Notes under the pieces: model-generated
Told to the model about the DNA's origin: nothing
What the model saw: the letters and a program-made list of their open reading frames with translations, nothing else
Database searches by the model: none
In this document: positions 50,842 to 59,140 of the stretch, piece after piece
How positions within the stretch are numbered: the stretch's first letter is position 1
How the letters are laid out: each line of letters starts with the position of its first letter
Assembly (NCBI RefSeq): GCF_050753385.1
Contig: NZ_JBLZFZ010000025.1
Coordinates: 1-64,000 of the forward strand
Length of the DNA stretch: 64,000 bases
Source of the DNA: Pantanalinema rosaneae
Lineage (GTDB): Bacteria > Cyanobacteriota > Cyanobacteriia > Leptolyngbyales > Leptolyngbyaceae
Direction: 5' to 3'
Program-made: the position numbers and the translations under genes

Positions 50842-51714
50842 TTACAGGTACTTCTGTAACAGCAACTGCAATTTCTCTTTCGTTGCTGCCGACACCTTAT
50901 CCAACGGGGTGAGAATGGCATGTTTTAGCGCAGAGTGGGCATCTGAAGTGAATGGATCTTGTGCCAAGCGCCGTACCGTTTCTTGAATTACCTTTTGGGC
51001 ATTGACGGCATTGCGCTGAAGGTTGGCAATCACCATATCCACCGTCACGCTGTCATGGTCAGAGTGCCAGCAATCATAGTCGGTGGACAGCGCTAGAGTC
51101 GCATAGGCAATTTCGGCTTCTCGTGCCAATTTCGCTTCGGGCAAATTCGTCATACCAATCACCGTTGCCCCCCAACTGCGGTAAAGGTGGGACTCAGCTT
51201 TGGTGGAAAAGGCAGGTCCTTCCATACACAAGTAAGTACCCCCGCGATGCAGGGTGACATCTGTGAGGTTCAGACTGGCAACGGCATCAGCCAGCACTTC
51301 GGCTAACTGAGGGCAGACGGGATCACCAAAGGTAATATGGGCAACAATGCCATCGCCAAAAAAGGTCGAGATCCGGTTTTTGGTGCGATCGATGAACTGA
51401 TCCGGAACGACCAGATCCAGGGGTTTTACTTCTTCCTTCAAGGAACCTACGGCTGAAGCCGAAATCAGATACTTGACCCCTAAACTTTTCATAGCGTAAA
51501 TATTCGCCCGGAAGGGTAATTCGGAGGGCAGTAAATGATGATTGCGCCCATGCCGCGCCAGAAATGCGACTTTAACTCCATCCAATGTGCCGACGATTAA
51601 CGCATCTGAGGGTTGACCAAACGGCGTGTCGATCGTTACTTCCTCAATATCCTTCAGCGCCTCCATTTTATAGAGCCCGCTACCCCCAATAATCCCGATC
51701 GTCACCTCAGTCAT
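50842..51714 (-). CDS. mtnP: S-methyl-5'-thioadenosine phosphorylase
   Basis: This 290-residue phosphorylase cleaves methylthioadenosine to adenine and methylthioribose 1-phosphate for methionine salvage. Phosphate-site and base-site blocks are visible: IGIIGGSGLY, FLARHGRNHHLLPSELPFRANIYA, ISASAVGSL, CMEGPAFSTKAES, IGMTNLPEAKLAREAEI and STDYDCW. The length matches the human-like MTAP class. Confidence 0.93.
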   Translation of the reverse strand: MTEVTIGIIGGSGLYKMEALKDIEEVTIDTPFGQPSDALIVGTLDGVKVAFLARHGRNHHLLPSELPFRANIYAMKSLGVKYLISASAVGSLKEEVKPLDLVVPDQFIDRTKNRISTFFGDGIVAHITFGDPVCPQLAEVLADAVASLNLTDVTLHRGGTYLCMEGPAFSTKAESHLYRSWGATVIGMTNLPEAKLAREAEIAYATLALSTDYDCWHSDHDSVTVDMVIANLQRNAVNAQKVIQETVRRLAQDPFTSDAHSALKHAILTPLDKVSAATKEKLQLLLQKYL

Positions 51715-51780
51715 GCCTTTTCCCTACTGTTGCAGAGTGCCAAATAACCTAGCCATTCTACAATTTCCGGTGACGTTGGA

Positions 51781-51851
51781 AGCGGGTAGCGGGAATCGAA
51801 CCCGCAACTGAAGCTTGGGAAGCTGCCGTTTTGCCACTAAACTATACCCGC
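51781..51851 (-). tRNA. tRNA-Gly (CCC)
   Basis: The acceptor pairs GCGGGTA with TACCCGC, the D-stem is GTTT/AAAC, the anticodon loop is TTCCCAA (anticodon CCC) and the T-arm is GCGGG/CCCGC with TTCGATT. The anticodon stem GCAGC/GCTTC has one C-U mismatch. CCA is not encoded. Confidence 0.93.
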
Positions 51852-52253
51852 CAGAGTACGATCGCCAGCCGCGATGCGCATTCAGGATTTCAATTATAAG
51901 CTGATTTGGCAATTCTCAGCATCGTTCTCGCGATCTCGCTGAAAAGAATATTCTTTTTTAAGAAATATCTACTCAATAAGCTCCGATTGGCTTTGGGCGA
52001 TCGATTCACCTGACTGGGTGAGCCAGCTTTTCAGCGATCGCTTACCATGAGCAAAGACTCAACTGAACAGCGATTCAGGTTTAGTTTCCAAACTGGAACT
52101 TTTCCCGTTCCTAGCCTTCTTAAGCATTACTCTGCTGAAACTAGCAACTTTCCTTATAGGTGATAGAGCCTGTTCCCCCTTTGACCGCCCCCTCATCACT
52201 CCCTGTTTCGTTCGCCATTGAACATTAACAGCGGATTCACAAAGGAGATTACT
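51852..52253. other. Intergenic stretch without a recognised gene
   Basis: About 400 bp separates tRNA-Gly and the M4 protease gene. Open frames here are short and featureless. AAGGAGAT at 52242-52249 is the ribosome site for the protease. It should contain the protease promoter. Confidence 0.5.
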
Positions 52254-53327
52254 ATGGTTTCGAGACAAACATTTGGCTGGATTGGTGCCCACAACCAGTC
52301 GCATCGCTGCCCAATATGCTGCATTATGCCACCCCACATGTTAGGAGCAGTAATTAAAAATGGCAACGAAGAACAACGTGCCTGGGCATTTCAAACACTA
52401 ACCACCTCAGAGCAATTTCGGGGACGACGGGAAGTGGTCGGTAAAATCAACTTTTCTACCTCCCCAGGAACCAAGCAGCGCACCGTTTATGATGCCAAAA
52501 ATAATGAAACCTTACCGGGAGCCATCGTCCGGACTGAAGGAGATCCAGCTACTGGAGATGCGGCTGTAGACGAAGCCTATGATGGGGCAGGAGCCACCTA
52601 CGATTTGTATGATGAGGTGTTTGAGCGTAATTCGATCGACGATCGCGGCTTACGCTTAGACTCCACTGTTCACTATGGCGAGAAGTACGATAACGCTTTC
52701 TGGAACGGCGATCAGATGGTGTATGGCGATGGCGATGGCGAGTTATTTGAGCGCTTCACCAAAGCGATCGATGTGATTGGACATGAACTGACTCATGGGG
52801 TTGTGCAGTACGAAGCCAATCTGATTTACTACGGCGAACCGGGAGCCTTGAATGAATCCTTTGCCGATGTATTCGGCATATTAGTCAAACAACGATCGCT
52901 GAATCAAACCGTTGATCAATCCGATTGGATGATTGGAGCGGGGCTGTTTACTGCTAATGTCAACGGGGCTGGGATTCGATCAATGAAAGATCCGGGTACC
53001 GCCTATGATGATCCCGTCCTGGGGAAAGATCCCCAACCTGCTCATTACAAAAACCTCTATAAAGGGCGAGCGGATAATGGCGGGGTACATATTAACTCCG
53101 GCATTCCTAACCGGGCGTTTTACATCGCAGCAACTGAAATGGGTGGCTATGCCTGGGAGAAAGCTGGCAAGATCTGGTACATTGCCTTGCGCGATCGGCT
53201 ACGGTCGCGGGCGAACTTTAAACGGGCAGCGAATACTCTGGTGACAGTAGCGGGAGAACTGTATGGGCAGAATAGTCCCGAGCAAGCGGCGGTTCGGAAA
53301 GGCTGGCAAACCGTTGGCGTGTTATAG
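52254..53327 (+). CDS. M4 (thermolysin-type) metalloprotease, protealysin-like
   Basis: This is a 357-residue zinc protease. The Zn ligands are HELTH (in VIGHELTHGVVQYEA), Glu in GALNESFADVFG and the active-site His in DNGGVHINSGIPNRAF. There is no signal peptide and only a short N-terminal precursor segment (CPICCIMPPHMLGAVIKNGNEEQRAW). This marks the protealysin subgroup, which is kept inside the cell. The start at 52254 has AAGGAGAT upstream. The inhibitor gene follows 11 bp downstream. Confidence 0.92.
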   Translation: MVSRQTFGWIGAHNQSHRCPICCIMPPHMLGAVIKNGNEEQRAWAFQTLTTSEQFRGRREVVGKINFSTSPGTKQRTVYDAKNNETLPGAIVRTEGDPATGDAAVDEAYDGAGATYDLYDEVFERNSIDDRGLRLDSTVHYGEKYDNAFWNGDQMVYGDGDGELFERFTKAIDVIGHELTHGVVQYEANLIYYGEPGALNESFADVFGILVKQRSLNQTVDQSDWMIGAGLFTANVNGAGIRSMKDPGTAYDDPVLGKDPQPAHYKNLYKGRADNGGVHINSGIPNRAFYIAATEMGGYAWEKAGKIWYIALRDRLRSRANFKRAANTLVTVAGELYGQNSPEQAAVRKGWQTVGVL

Positions 53328-53338
53328 GGAAGCCAATC

Positions 53339-53632
53339 ATGCAGATTAGCTTTGAACGCAGTGGTGGCTTTGCGGGCATGGTGATGGCAACGGAGGTAGA
53401 CACCGCTAACCTATCGACTGAGGAAGCGAAGCATCTGCGCACTCTCGTAGAAGCGGCTGATTTCTTTCGGCTACCTGCCACGATCGCGGCGGTGAAACCC
53501 GATCGATTTCAGTACCAAATTACTGTCACCGATGCCGGAAAACAGCACTCGATTAGTGTCGATGAGTCCGCCATGCCAGGAACTTTACGTCCCCTGGTGG
53601 ATTGGTTGATGAATGCGACGCGGCAGCGGTAA
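53339..53632 (+). CDS. Emfourin-type inhibitor of the M4 protease
   Basis: This 97-residue protein (MQISFERSGGFAGMVMATEVDTANL, LVEAADFFRLPA, DRFQYQITVTDAGKQHSISV) matches the emfourin family of protealysin inhibitors. Its position 11 bp after the protease gene is the usual pairing and explains how the cell tolerates an intracellular M4 protease. Confidence 0.88.
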   Translation: MQISFERSGGFAGMVMATEVDTANLSTEEAKHLRTLVEAADFFRLPATIAAVKPDRFQYQITVTDAGKQHSISVDESAMPGTLRPLVDWLMNATRQR

Positions 53633-53751
53633 GGAAGAGGGGGAGGGATGGGGAGGTAAGGCGATCGCTTCCCTATCCTTCTAGTCTGGGTTGAGAAAGG
53701 GAGTGTTAGCCTAGAGAAGAATGTTTCTCAAATTTCCGGCGATCGCGACAG

Positions 53752-54834
53752 ATGGATAAAGTTGTGGTAGGACTGTCGGGTGGAGTAGATAGCTCTACGG
53801 CAGCAGCAATTCTGCATGATCAAGGCTATGACGTAGTCGGCGTGACCCTCTGGTTGATGAAGGGAAAGGGTCAATGCTGCTCGGAGGGTATGGTGGATGC
53901 CGCCAAACTCTGTGAGCAATTGGGCATCCCCCACCATATTGTGGATAGTCGCGATCTGTTTCAGGAAAATATTGTCGATTATCTGGTGGCAGGCTACAGC
54001 ACTGGGATTACACCCCTACCCTGTTCGCAATGTAATAAGGCAGTCAAATTTACCCCGATGTTGACCTATGCGCGGGAGCAGTTGGGCATCGATCGGATTG
54101 CGACGGGACACTATGCCCGGATTCGCTATGACGAGGCGACGGGACGCTACCACCTCCTACGGGCGATCGATCGCAACAAGGATCAATCCTATTTTCTGTA
54201 TGACCTCTCGCAGGATGTGCTGGCCCGTGTGCTATTTCCCTTAGGCGAACAACCGAAAACGGAAACTCGCCGAGTCGCCGCCGAATTTGGATTGCATACC
54301 GCCGAAAAACCGGAAAGTCAGGATCTCTGTTTGGTTGAAGCCAATGGCTCGATGCAAGCCTTTCTGGACAAGTACATCACTCCACAGCAAGGGGAGATTG
54401 TTGATCAATCCGGTAAGGTTTTGGGACAGCATGAGGGGGTACATCACTATACGATCGGGCAACGCAAAGGATTGGGAATTGCCCATAGCGAGCCTCTGTA
54501 TGTGATTGGGTTGGACGCAGTCCGGAATCGGGTAATCGTCGGCGATCGTACCGCCACCTTTGCGCCAGAATGTACGGTGCAACGAGTTAATTGGGTGTCG
54601 ATCGCAGCACCGACTGTGCCTATCCAGGCAGAGGTGCAGATTCGGTATCGCTCTATGGCTGTACCCGCCAAGATTCTGCCCCTGGCGGAGAATCGGGTGC
54701 GGATTGTGTTTGACGAACCCCAACCCAGCATCACTCCGGGTCAGGCCGCCGTCTGGTATGACGGTGAAACCCTGCTTGGGGGAGGCGTGATTGAACCTAT
54801 GAGTGATACACCGCCGCAAACACCAGGGCAATAA
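53752..54834 (+). CDS. mnmA: tRNA-specific 2-thiouridylase MnmA
   Basis: This 360-residue enzyme thiolates U34 of Glu, Gln and Lys tRNAs. VVGLSGGVDSSTAAAIL is the PP-loop, the catalytic Cys lies in PLPCSQCNKAVKF, and the second in ESQDLCLVE. The C-terminal beta-domain ends VIEPM. Its 3' end overlaps the convergent small membrane-protein gene by 38 bp. Confidence 0.95.
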   Translation: MDKVVVGLSGGVDSSTAAAILHDQGYDVVGVTLWLMKGKGQCCSEGMVDAAKLCEQLGIPHHIVDSRDLFQENIVDYLVAGYSTGITPLPCSQCNKAVKFTPMLTYAREQLGIDRIATGHYARIRYDEATGRYHLLRAIDRNKDQSYFLYDLSQDVLARVLFPLGEQPKTETRRVAAEFGLHTAEKPESQDLCLVEANGSMQAFLDKYITPQQGEIVDQSGKVLGQHEGVHHYTIGQRKGLGIAHSEPLYVIGLDAVRNRVIVGDRTATFAPECTVQRVNWVSIAAPTVPIQAEVQIRYRSMAVPAKILPLAENRVRIVFDEPQPSITPGQAAVWYDGETLLGGGVIEPMSDTPPQTPGQ

Positions 54835-54991
54835 TCAAGGGTAATAGGGTTGGGATGGCAACCAGCAACCCCCATTTGCCCAGGCGAATTTGCTGCCCAT
54901 CGGCTTTTAATAACGCGACTAGACCAACCGCGCCAATAATTGCCCAAATAACTCCAAACGCAATAAAAACCGTAAAGGCAGCATCATCCAT
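54797..54991 (-). CDS. Small membrane protein (64 aa)
   Basis: Two hydrophobic helices (AAFTVFIAFGVIWAIIGAVGLVALL and GLLVAIPTLLPLIIALVFAAVY) flank a short polar loop KADGQQIRLGK. It lies 6 bp after the DUF937-type gene on the same strand. The tail overlaps mnmA, which argues for caution. The composition and position suggest a real gene of unknown function. Confidence 0.55.
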   Translation of the reverse strand: MDDAAFTVFIAFGVIWAIIGAVGLVALLKADGQQIRLGKWGLLVAIPTLLPLIIALVFAAVYHS

Positions 54992-54997
54992 AGTGAT

Positions 54998-55519
54998 TTA
55001 GCGACGTTGGCTGAAAAAGCGACTTGCCATCATCATGGCATCCCCAATGTCTACATCACCATCCCGATCGGAATCTAAAAAGCTATTTAGTACCGAGTTG
55101 CCGCCCTGGTTTCCCGGAGTGGTTGCCCCCGATCGTAGGAGGTTCAATACCTGTGCAACCAATCCCGGTAACATTGCCTGTATCACCCCTGCGGGTAAGC
55201 CCGTCCGATTGGCGATCGCGGTGGCAATATCACGCTGTTGCTGGAGCGAGAACAGAGACAACATTGCCCCTGCCCCATTGCCACTAAATTGATTCACGAT
55301 CGATTCGACTGCCGATCTCCCACCAGAGGCTTGTTTTTGTTGCAATGCCGAGCGCACATAGCTGCCGACTTGAGACAAGAGTGCCTGACTGGTGGCGGCA
55401 TCCATCCCCCGACTGCCCGACATTTGTTGTACATTCGTCAGAATGTCATTCAGTTGATTGGGGCTAGCTTGCTGGTTGGGATTATTAATAGCATTAACGA
55501 TTTGATCAAAAAGTCCCAT
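54998..55519 (-). CDS. DUF937-type protein with a C-terminal Ca2+-loop
   Basis: This is a 173-residue protein. A helical start MGLFDQIVNAINNPNQQASPNQLNDIL is followed by a Gly/Gln-rich region and ANRTGLPAGVIQAMLPGLVAQVLNLL, the DUF937 pattern. The last 25 residues hold DSDRDGDVDIGD, a dockerin/EF-hand-type Ca2+ site. There is no signal peptide. The role is unknown. Confidence 0.72.
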   Translation of the reverse strand: MGLFDQIVNAINNPNQQASPNQLNDILTNVQQMSGSRGMDAATSQALLSQVGSYVRSALQQKQASGGRSAVESIVNQFSGNGAGAMLSLFSLQQQRDIATAIANRTGLPAGVIQAMLPGLVAQVLNLLRSGATTPGNQGGNSVLNSFLDSDRDGDVDIGDAMMMASRFFSQRR

Positions 55520-55664
55520 GATTCCTAACTGGTAAACGAGTAATCACTGGTTCATAACACCAGCTTCCGTTGCAAGGCTTGACTAACAGGCAGGATGTCG
55601 ATCCACGATCGCCAACATCCTGCCTCGGGTTTATCTTGAGAACCGATACCAACCCCCTAGGAGG

Positions 55665-56006
55665 TTACGCCCCGATCGTCACCTGGCTGGTATCCACTGA
55701 GGTAGCGCCATCCACTCGCTTGGCGATCGATACCATCTTGTTCAAGCTATTTTGATCAGGTACTTTACCCTTGAGCACCACGGTGCTACTGGTTTGAGCT
55801 ACCCATAACGTTTCAATATCATCCAGCGTGGCATCATCATCAAAGGCTTTTGCCACCCGCTTCGCTAACCCACTTTGGTCATACTCACCATTCAAACCAA
55901 CCCGTTCCGGCGGAATCGTATCACCCGGAGTGGGTGCCGGAGTATTATCAGCCACCGGCTGGGCTTGGGCCTGTTCCTTACCAAACAATCTTTGTAGCCA
56001 ACCCAT
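55665..56006 (-). CDS. BON-domain protein
   Basis: This 113-residue protein has a short cytoplasmic-looking start (MGWLQRLFGKEQ), a Pro-rich linker and a BON domain (LAKRVAKAFDDDATLDDIETLWVAQTSSTVVLKGKVPDQ with VRIA-like ending). BON domains bind phospholipids or envelope stress proteins. It could stabilise membranes or bind other BON proteins. Confidence 0.78.
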   Translation of the reverse strand: MGWLQRLFGKEQAQAQPVADNTPAPTPGDTIPPERVGLNGEYDQSGLAKRVAKAFDDDATLDDIETLWVAQTSSTVVLKGKVPDQNSLNKMVSIAKRVDGATSVDTSQVTIGA

Positions 56007-56261
56007 AAATATATTTCCCTATTCAATCTTCTACTCAAACTCTACAAGGGCAGCATTTGACTGAAATCTATCAGAAGTGTCAATAGCACAGGGCTATTCG
56101 CATTTTCGTTCCAGGGCTGAACTTAAACAAAATTTTTGATTGTAGAAATTTGATTGTGGTTTTTATTTACATTCATAGGGCAGATCAGCCTGTACCCTAG
56201 CATCAGGCATTGGTGTCATTCCAATCTCTTGTTCAGGCACTTTCGATCAGGGCAACTGTCT

Positions 56262-57329
56262 ATGTCGAATTCTCCTTCACCAGAGCGTCGTCCACCCGGA
56301 TTGCGGGATGATGAACTGATTGCGATCATTGTGGCATTTTTATCGTTAGGCGGGATTTTCTTTTGGGTATTAGGACAGGATCGTCAAGGGTTCAGTCTAG
56401 GAGGGTTGTTTGAGCCGGTTCCAGTGACGACTCCTACCCCAACGGCGACCGTAGGCATCCGCCCTACCCCCGTACCACCAGGACAAACTCCTGTGCCTAC
56501 CCCAGTCTTGCCTGGACAGGATCGAGGCGCGATCGCGAACACACAACCACAGACCATCTTTCCGGCCTATCCGCGTCCTACCGTGACCCCGACCCTGCCC
56601 CCCGGTACCAGTGTAGTGCCCGTTCCTGTTCCCGTTCCCGGTGGAACGGTGGAAGGAGAATCGCCCACCCCGACCCCTATCCCCGTGTCTCCCAGCCCTA
56701 CAATTGCACCGACATCACCGTCCGCCGTCCGCCCCCCGATCGAGTTTGAGGATGTGCCAGACACCTTTTGGGCAAAACCGTATATCGCGACTCTGTCTAG
56801 CTTAGGGATCATTTCCGGGTTGCCGGATGGCAGCTTTCAACCGAATCGCTCAGTCACCCGCACCGAGTTCGCAGTGCAATTAGAGAAAGCATTCCAGGCA
56901 GAAGAACGGCGATCGAGTCGGCAGTTTACCGATGTAGCGTCAGATTTTTGGGGCATTGTGGCGATCGATAAGGCGGTAAAAACGGGATTTATGAGTGGCT
57001 ACCCCAACGGCACATTCCGTCCCACGGGTGATGTATCCCGAGTCGAAGTTCTGTCCGCTCTGGTGTATGGACTGAATCTACCCGCCCCAGAGAATCCCGA
57101 AGCTGTTTTAAACATCTATCAAGACAGAGATGCCATTCCCACCTGGGCCCGCGAACGCATTGCCGCCGCGACTCAAGCGGGATTAGTCACCAGCCATCCC
57201 AATGTTAATGTACTGAACCCCACTCAGGCAGCCACTCGCGGTGATGTTGCCAGTATGATCTACCAAGCCCTTGTCCGAACGGGCAAACAACCCGCCGTAC
57301 CCTCGCAATATACAGTTACATCACCTTAA
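56262..57329 (+). CDS. S-layer-homology (SLH) protein with membrane anchor
   Basis: I chose the ATG at 56262, giving 355 residues (MSNSPSPERRPPGLRDDEL). A TM helix (LIAIIVAFLSLGGIFFWVLG) is followed by a Pro/Thr-rich spacer (about 55-165). Three SLH modules follow: FEDVPDTFWAKPYI, FTDVASDFWGIVAI and YQDRDAIPTWARERI, each with the GLPDGSFQPN-like turn. SLH modules bind pyruvylated cell-wall glycans or outer-membrane-associated polymers. Confidence 0.88.
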   Translation: MSNSPSPERRPPGLRDDELIAIIVAFLSLGGIFFWVLGQDRQGFSLGGLFEPVPVTTPTPTATVGIRPTPVPPGQTPVPTPVLPGQDRGAIANTQPQTIFPAYPRPTVTPTLPPGTSVVPVPVPVPGGTVEGESPTPTPIPVSPSPTIAPTSPSAVRPPIEFEDVPDTFWAKPYIATLSSLGIISGLPDGSFQPNRSVTRTEFAVQLEKAFQAEERRSSRQFTDVASDFWGIVAIDKAVKTGFMSGYPNGTFRPTGDVSRVEVLSALVYGLNLPAPENPEAVLNIYQDRDAIPTWARERIAAATQAGLVTSHPNVNVLNPTQAATRGDVASMIYQALVRTGKQPAVPSQYTVTSP

Positions 57330-57337
57330 ATTTGGTC

Positions 57338-58144
57338 TTACTTCAGGAGTGGCTGAGTTGCCAGCTCTGGTAACTGGACTGATTCCAGCAGTTCAGCCCA
57401 TTGTTGTGCCAGGGTGGCATCATTGGGCTGGGATTGCCGCAACTGTGCCAGAGTCGTAACGGCATCAAACCAGATCCCCTGTTGGGCATAGAGTGCTGCC
57501 CGTTGGGCTGGAGTTGCCTGCTGTAATTGGCTGGCTAAGGTTGGCGCGATCGCCCGACGCTCAATCCAACCATTGACATACTTGGGCAGTTGAGATGGCG
57601 CGGCTGGACAGCGAACCTTGAAGTACCACTGATAGCGATCGCCGGTGGTTAATGTGGGAGCCGTGGTGGGTAACGTTACCCCCATTACTCCTGCCTGGGT
57701 CAAGTCTGCTTTGGTTTCATAGAGCTTCTGCCCCGATTGATCTCGCAAGACAAATTCCATTTCGGCAGCTGGGCCAGTCACTGAAGGCACATAGAACCAG
57801 AAGGTAGGATGGTCAACTGTCGTTAGTCCCCACACCAGCTGCGATCGTCCCTGCGGATAGATGGGCATCAAGGCAATAATGTCCTGACTGCCCAAACAGA
57901 TGCCCCGACTGGCACCACTGGATCGACTTCCTGGTGCCCCCATATCTGAGGGGGGAGGAGGGGGAGCAAACCGACTACCACCCGCGATCGTGCCACCGGG
58001 TCTACCACCGCCACTGGGCACTGGCGGCAATTGGGCAAATACCGACTGGGAGAAGAGTAGTGGGCTGGCTACCCCAACCGTGACTGAGAGCAAAGCACTG
58101 AGTGCAGCCAGGGGTAAGGGATTCAAGACAAACTTTTCAGCCAT
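57338..58144 (-). CDS. DUF928 secreted protein (second copy)
   Basis: This is a 268-residue protein with signal peptide MAEKFVLNPLPLAALSALLSVTVGVASP; the ATG at 58144 is preferred. The DUF928 core includes LMPIYPQGRSQLVWGLTTVDHPTFWFYVP, VEFVLRDQSG-type strands and the YVNGWIERRAIA plus LYAQQGIWFDAVTTLAQLR ending. It is the last gene of the CHAT-CHASE2 cluster. The function is unknown; DUF928 genes often accompany CHAT-CHASE2 genes. Confidence 0.88.
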   Translation of the reverse strand: MAEKFVLNPLPLAALSALLSVTVGVASPLLFSQSVFAQLPPVPSGGGRPGGTIAGGSRFAPPPPPSDMGAPGSRSSGASRGICLGSQDIIALMPIYPQGRSQLVWGLTTVDHPTFWFYVPSVTGPAAEMEFVLRDQSGQKLYETKADLTQAGVMGVTLPTTAPTLTTGDRYQWYFKVRCPAAPSQLPKYVNGWIERRAIAPTLASQLQQATPAQRAALYAQQGIWFDAVTTLAQLRQSQPNDATLAQQWAELLESVQLPELATQPLLK

Positions 58145-58216
58145 GGGGGTAATGGAATGAACGACGAAATTGTACCGCTCTGTGCCCAGTGCCAGGAGCA
58201 ATTTGGCTTGACCCGG

Positions 58217-59077
58217 TTATCGCACGATCGGATGGGGCGCTAAATACGACAACCGAATGGCTTTTAATAACTCATTCCAGTCCTGAGCGATCGTGGGATC
58301 ACTGGGGCGAGTTTGTCGTAGTTGTGCCAGGGTGTTGAGGGCATCGTACCAGATCCCTCTTTCAGCATAAAGAACGAACTTCTGCTCCGGAGTTGCCGAC
58401 TGAAGCTGATTCACCAAAGCCGCATCCGGAACGGTTCGACGCACCCAACCATCGACATAGATGGAGGCTGGTTGCTGCATGGATGTGGCAGGGCACTGAG
58501 CTTTAATGTACCAGTGATACATTTGGTTGGGTTCTAATGCCATTTGCTCGGCGGGTAAGGGAATTCCCACCATTCCGGCTTTGGTTGGGAGTGGCAGGGG
58601 CACTCGATACAGGACTTGATTCGCTGCATCCTGTAACGTCAGTTCAAACTGAATGGTTGCCGGATCGGCGGTTGGGGCGACCCCCGGAAAATAAATCCAG
58701 ATGGTCGGTCGCTCTAAGGTGGTTTCCCCCCAGACATGATCGTTGTATCGTCCCTGGGAATAGACCGGCACGAGGGCGATCGGCACACCTGCCAGACACC
58801 CACCTCGACTACCCATACCATCGCCCCGACTCCCCGGAGCACCCCCCGAGGGCAACGCTGGCGGCTTAAAGTGACTGCCCCCCGACCCTGTTGCGATCGG
58901 GCGACCGATCCCCGTCGGTAATTGAGGTGGTGAATAGTCTGCCGCACCATCGGGAATTACCACAGAACCAGCGAAGACAATCGGCTGATGGGCAAAACTA
59001 CCCAGCAGGGCGATCGCGGCAGTACTGCATACAAACCAGGTCAGCTTAGCAAAATGGGGTTGCATAGAAGTAGTCAT
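58217..59077 (-). CDS. DUF928 secreted protein (first copy)
   Basis: This is a 286-residue paralogue of the gene at 57338, starting at the ATG at 59077 and carrying a signal peptide (LTWFVCSTAAIALLGSFAHQPIVFAGS). It has the same order: ALVPVYSQGRYNDHVWGETTLERPTIWIYFPG, MYHWYIKAQCP, YVDGWVRRTVPD, FVLYAERGIWYDALNTLAQLRQ. The two copies are separated by 72 bp and probably arose by tandem duplication. Confidence 0.88.
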   Translation of the reverse strand: MTTSMQPHFAKLTWFVCSTAAIALLGSFAHQPIVFAGSVVIPDGAADYSPPQLPTGIGRPIATGSGGSHFKPPALPSGGAPGSRGDGMGSRGGCLAGVPIALVPVYSQGRYNDHVWGETTLERPTIWIYFPGVAPTADPATIQFELTLQDAANQVLYRVPLPLPTKAGMVGIPLPAEQMALEPNQMYHWYIKAQCPATSMQQPASIYVDGWVRRTVPDAALVNQLQSATPEQKFVLYAERGIWYDALNTLAQLRQTRPSDPTIAQDWNELLKAIRLSYLAPHPIVR

Positions 59078-59140
59078 GATTGACTCCTTGGGGGCTAATG
59101 AGTAGAACACAACGAAATGCGATGAGCCTGAGAACTTAAC

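Noticed and set aside
54241..54831. 196-residue ORF on the minus strand inside mnmA
   Set aside because: It is antisense to a well-conserved gene and shows no domain features.
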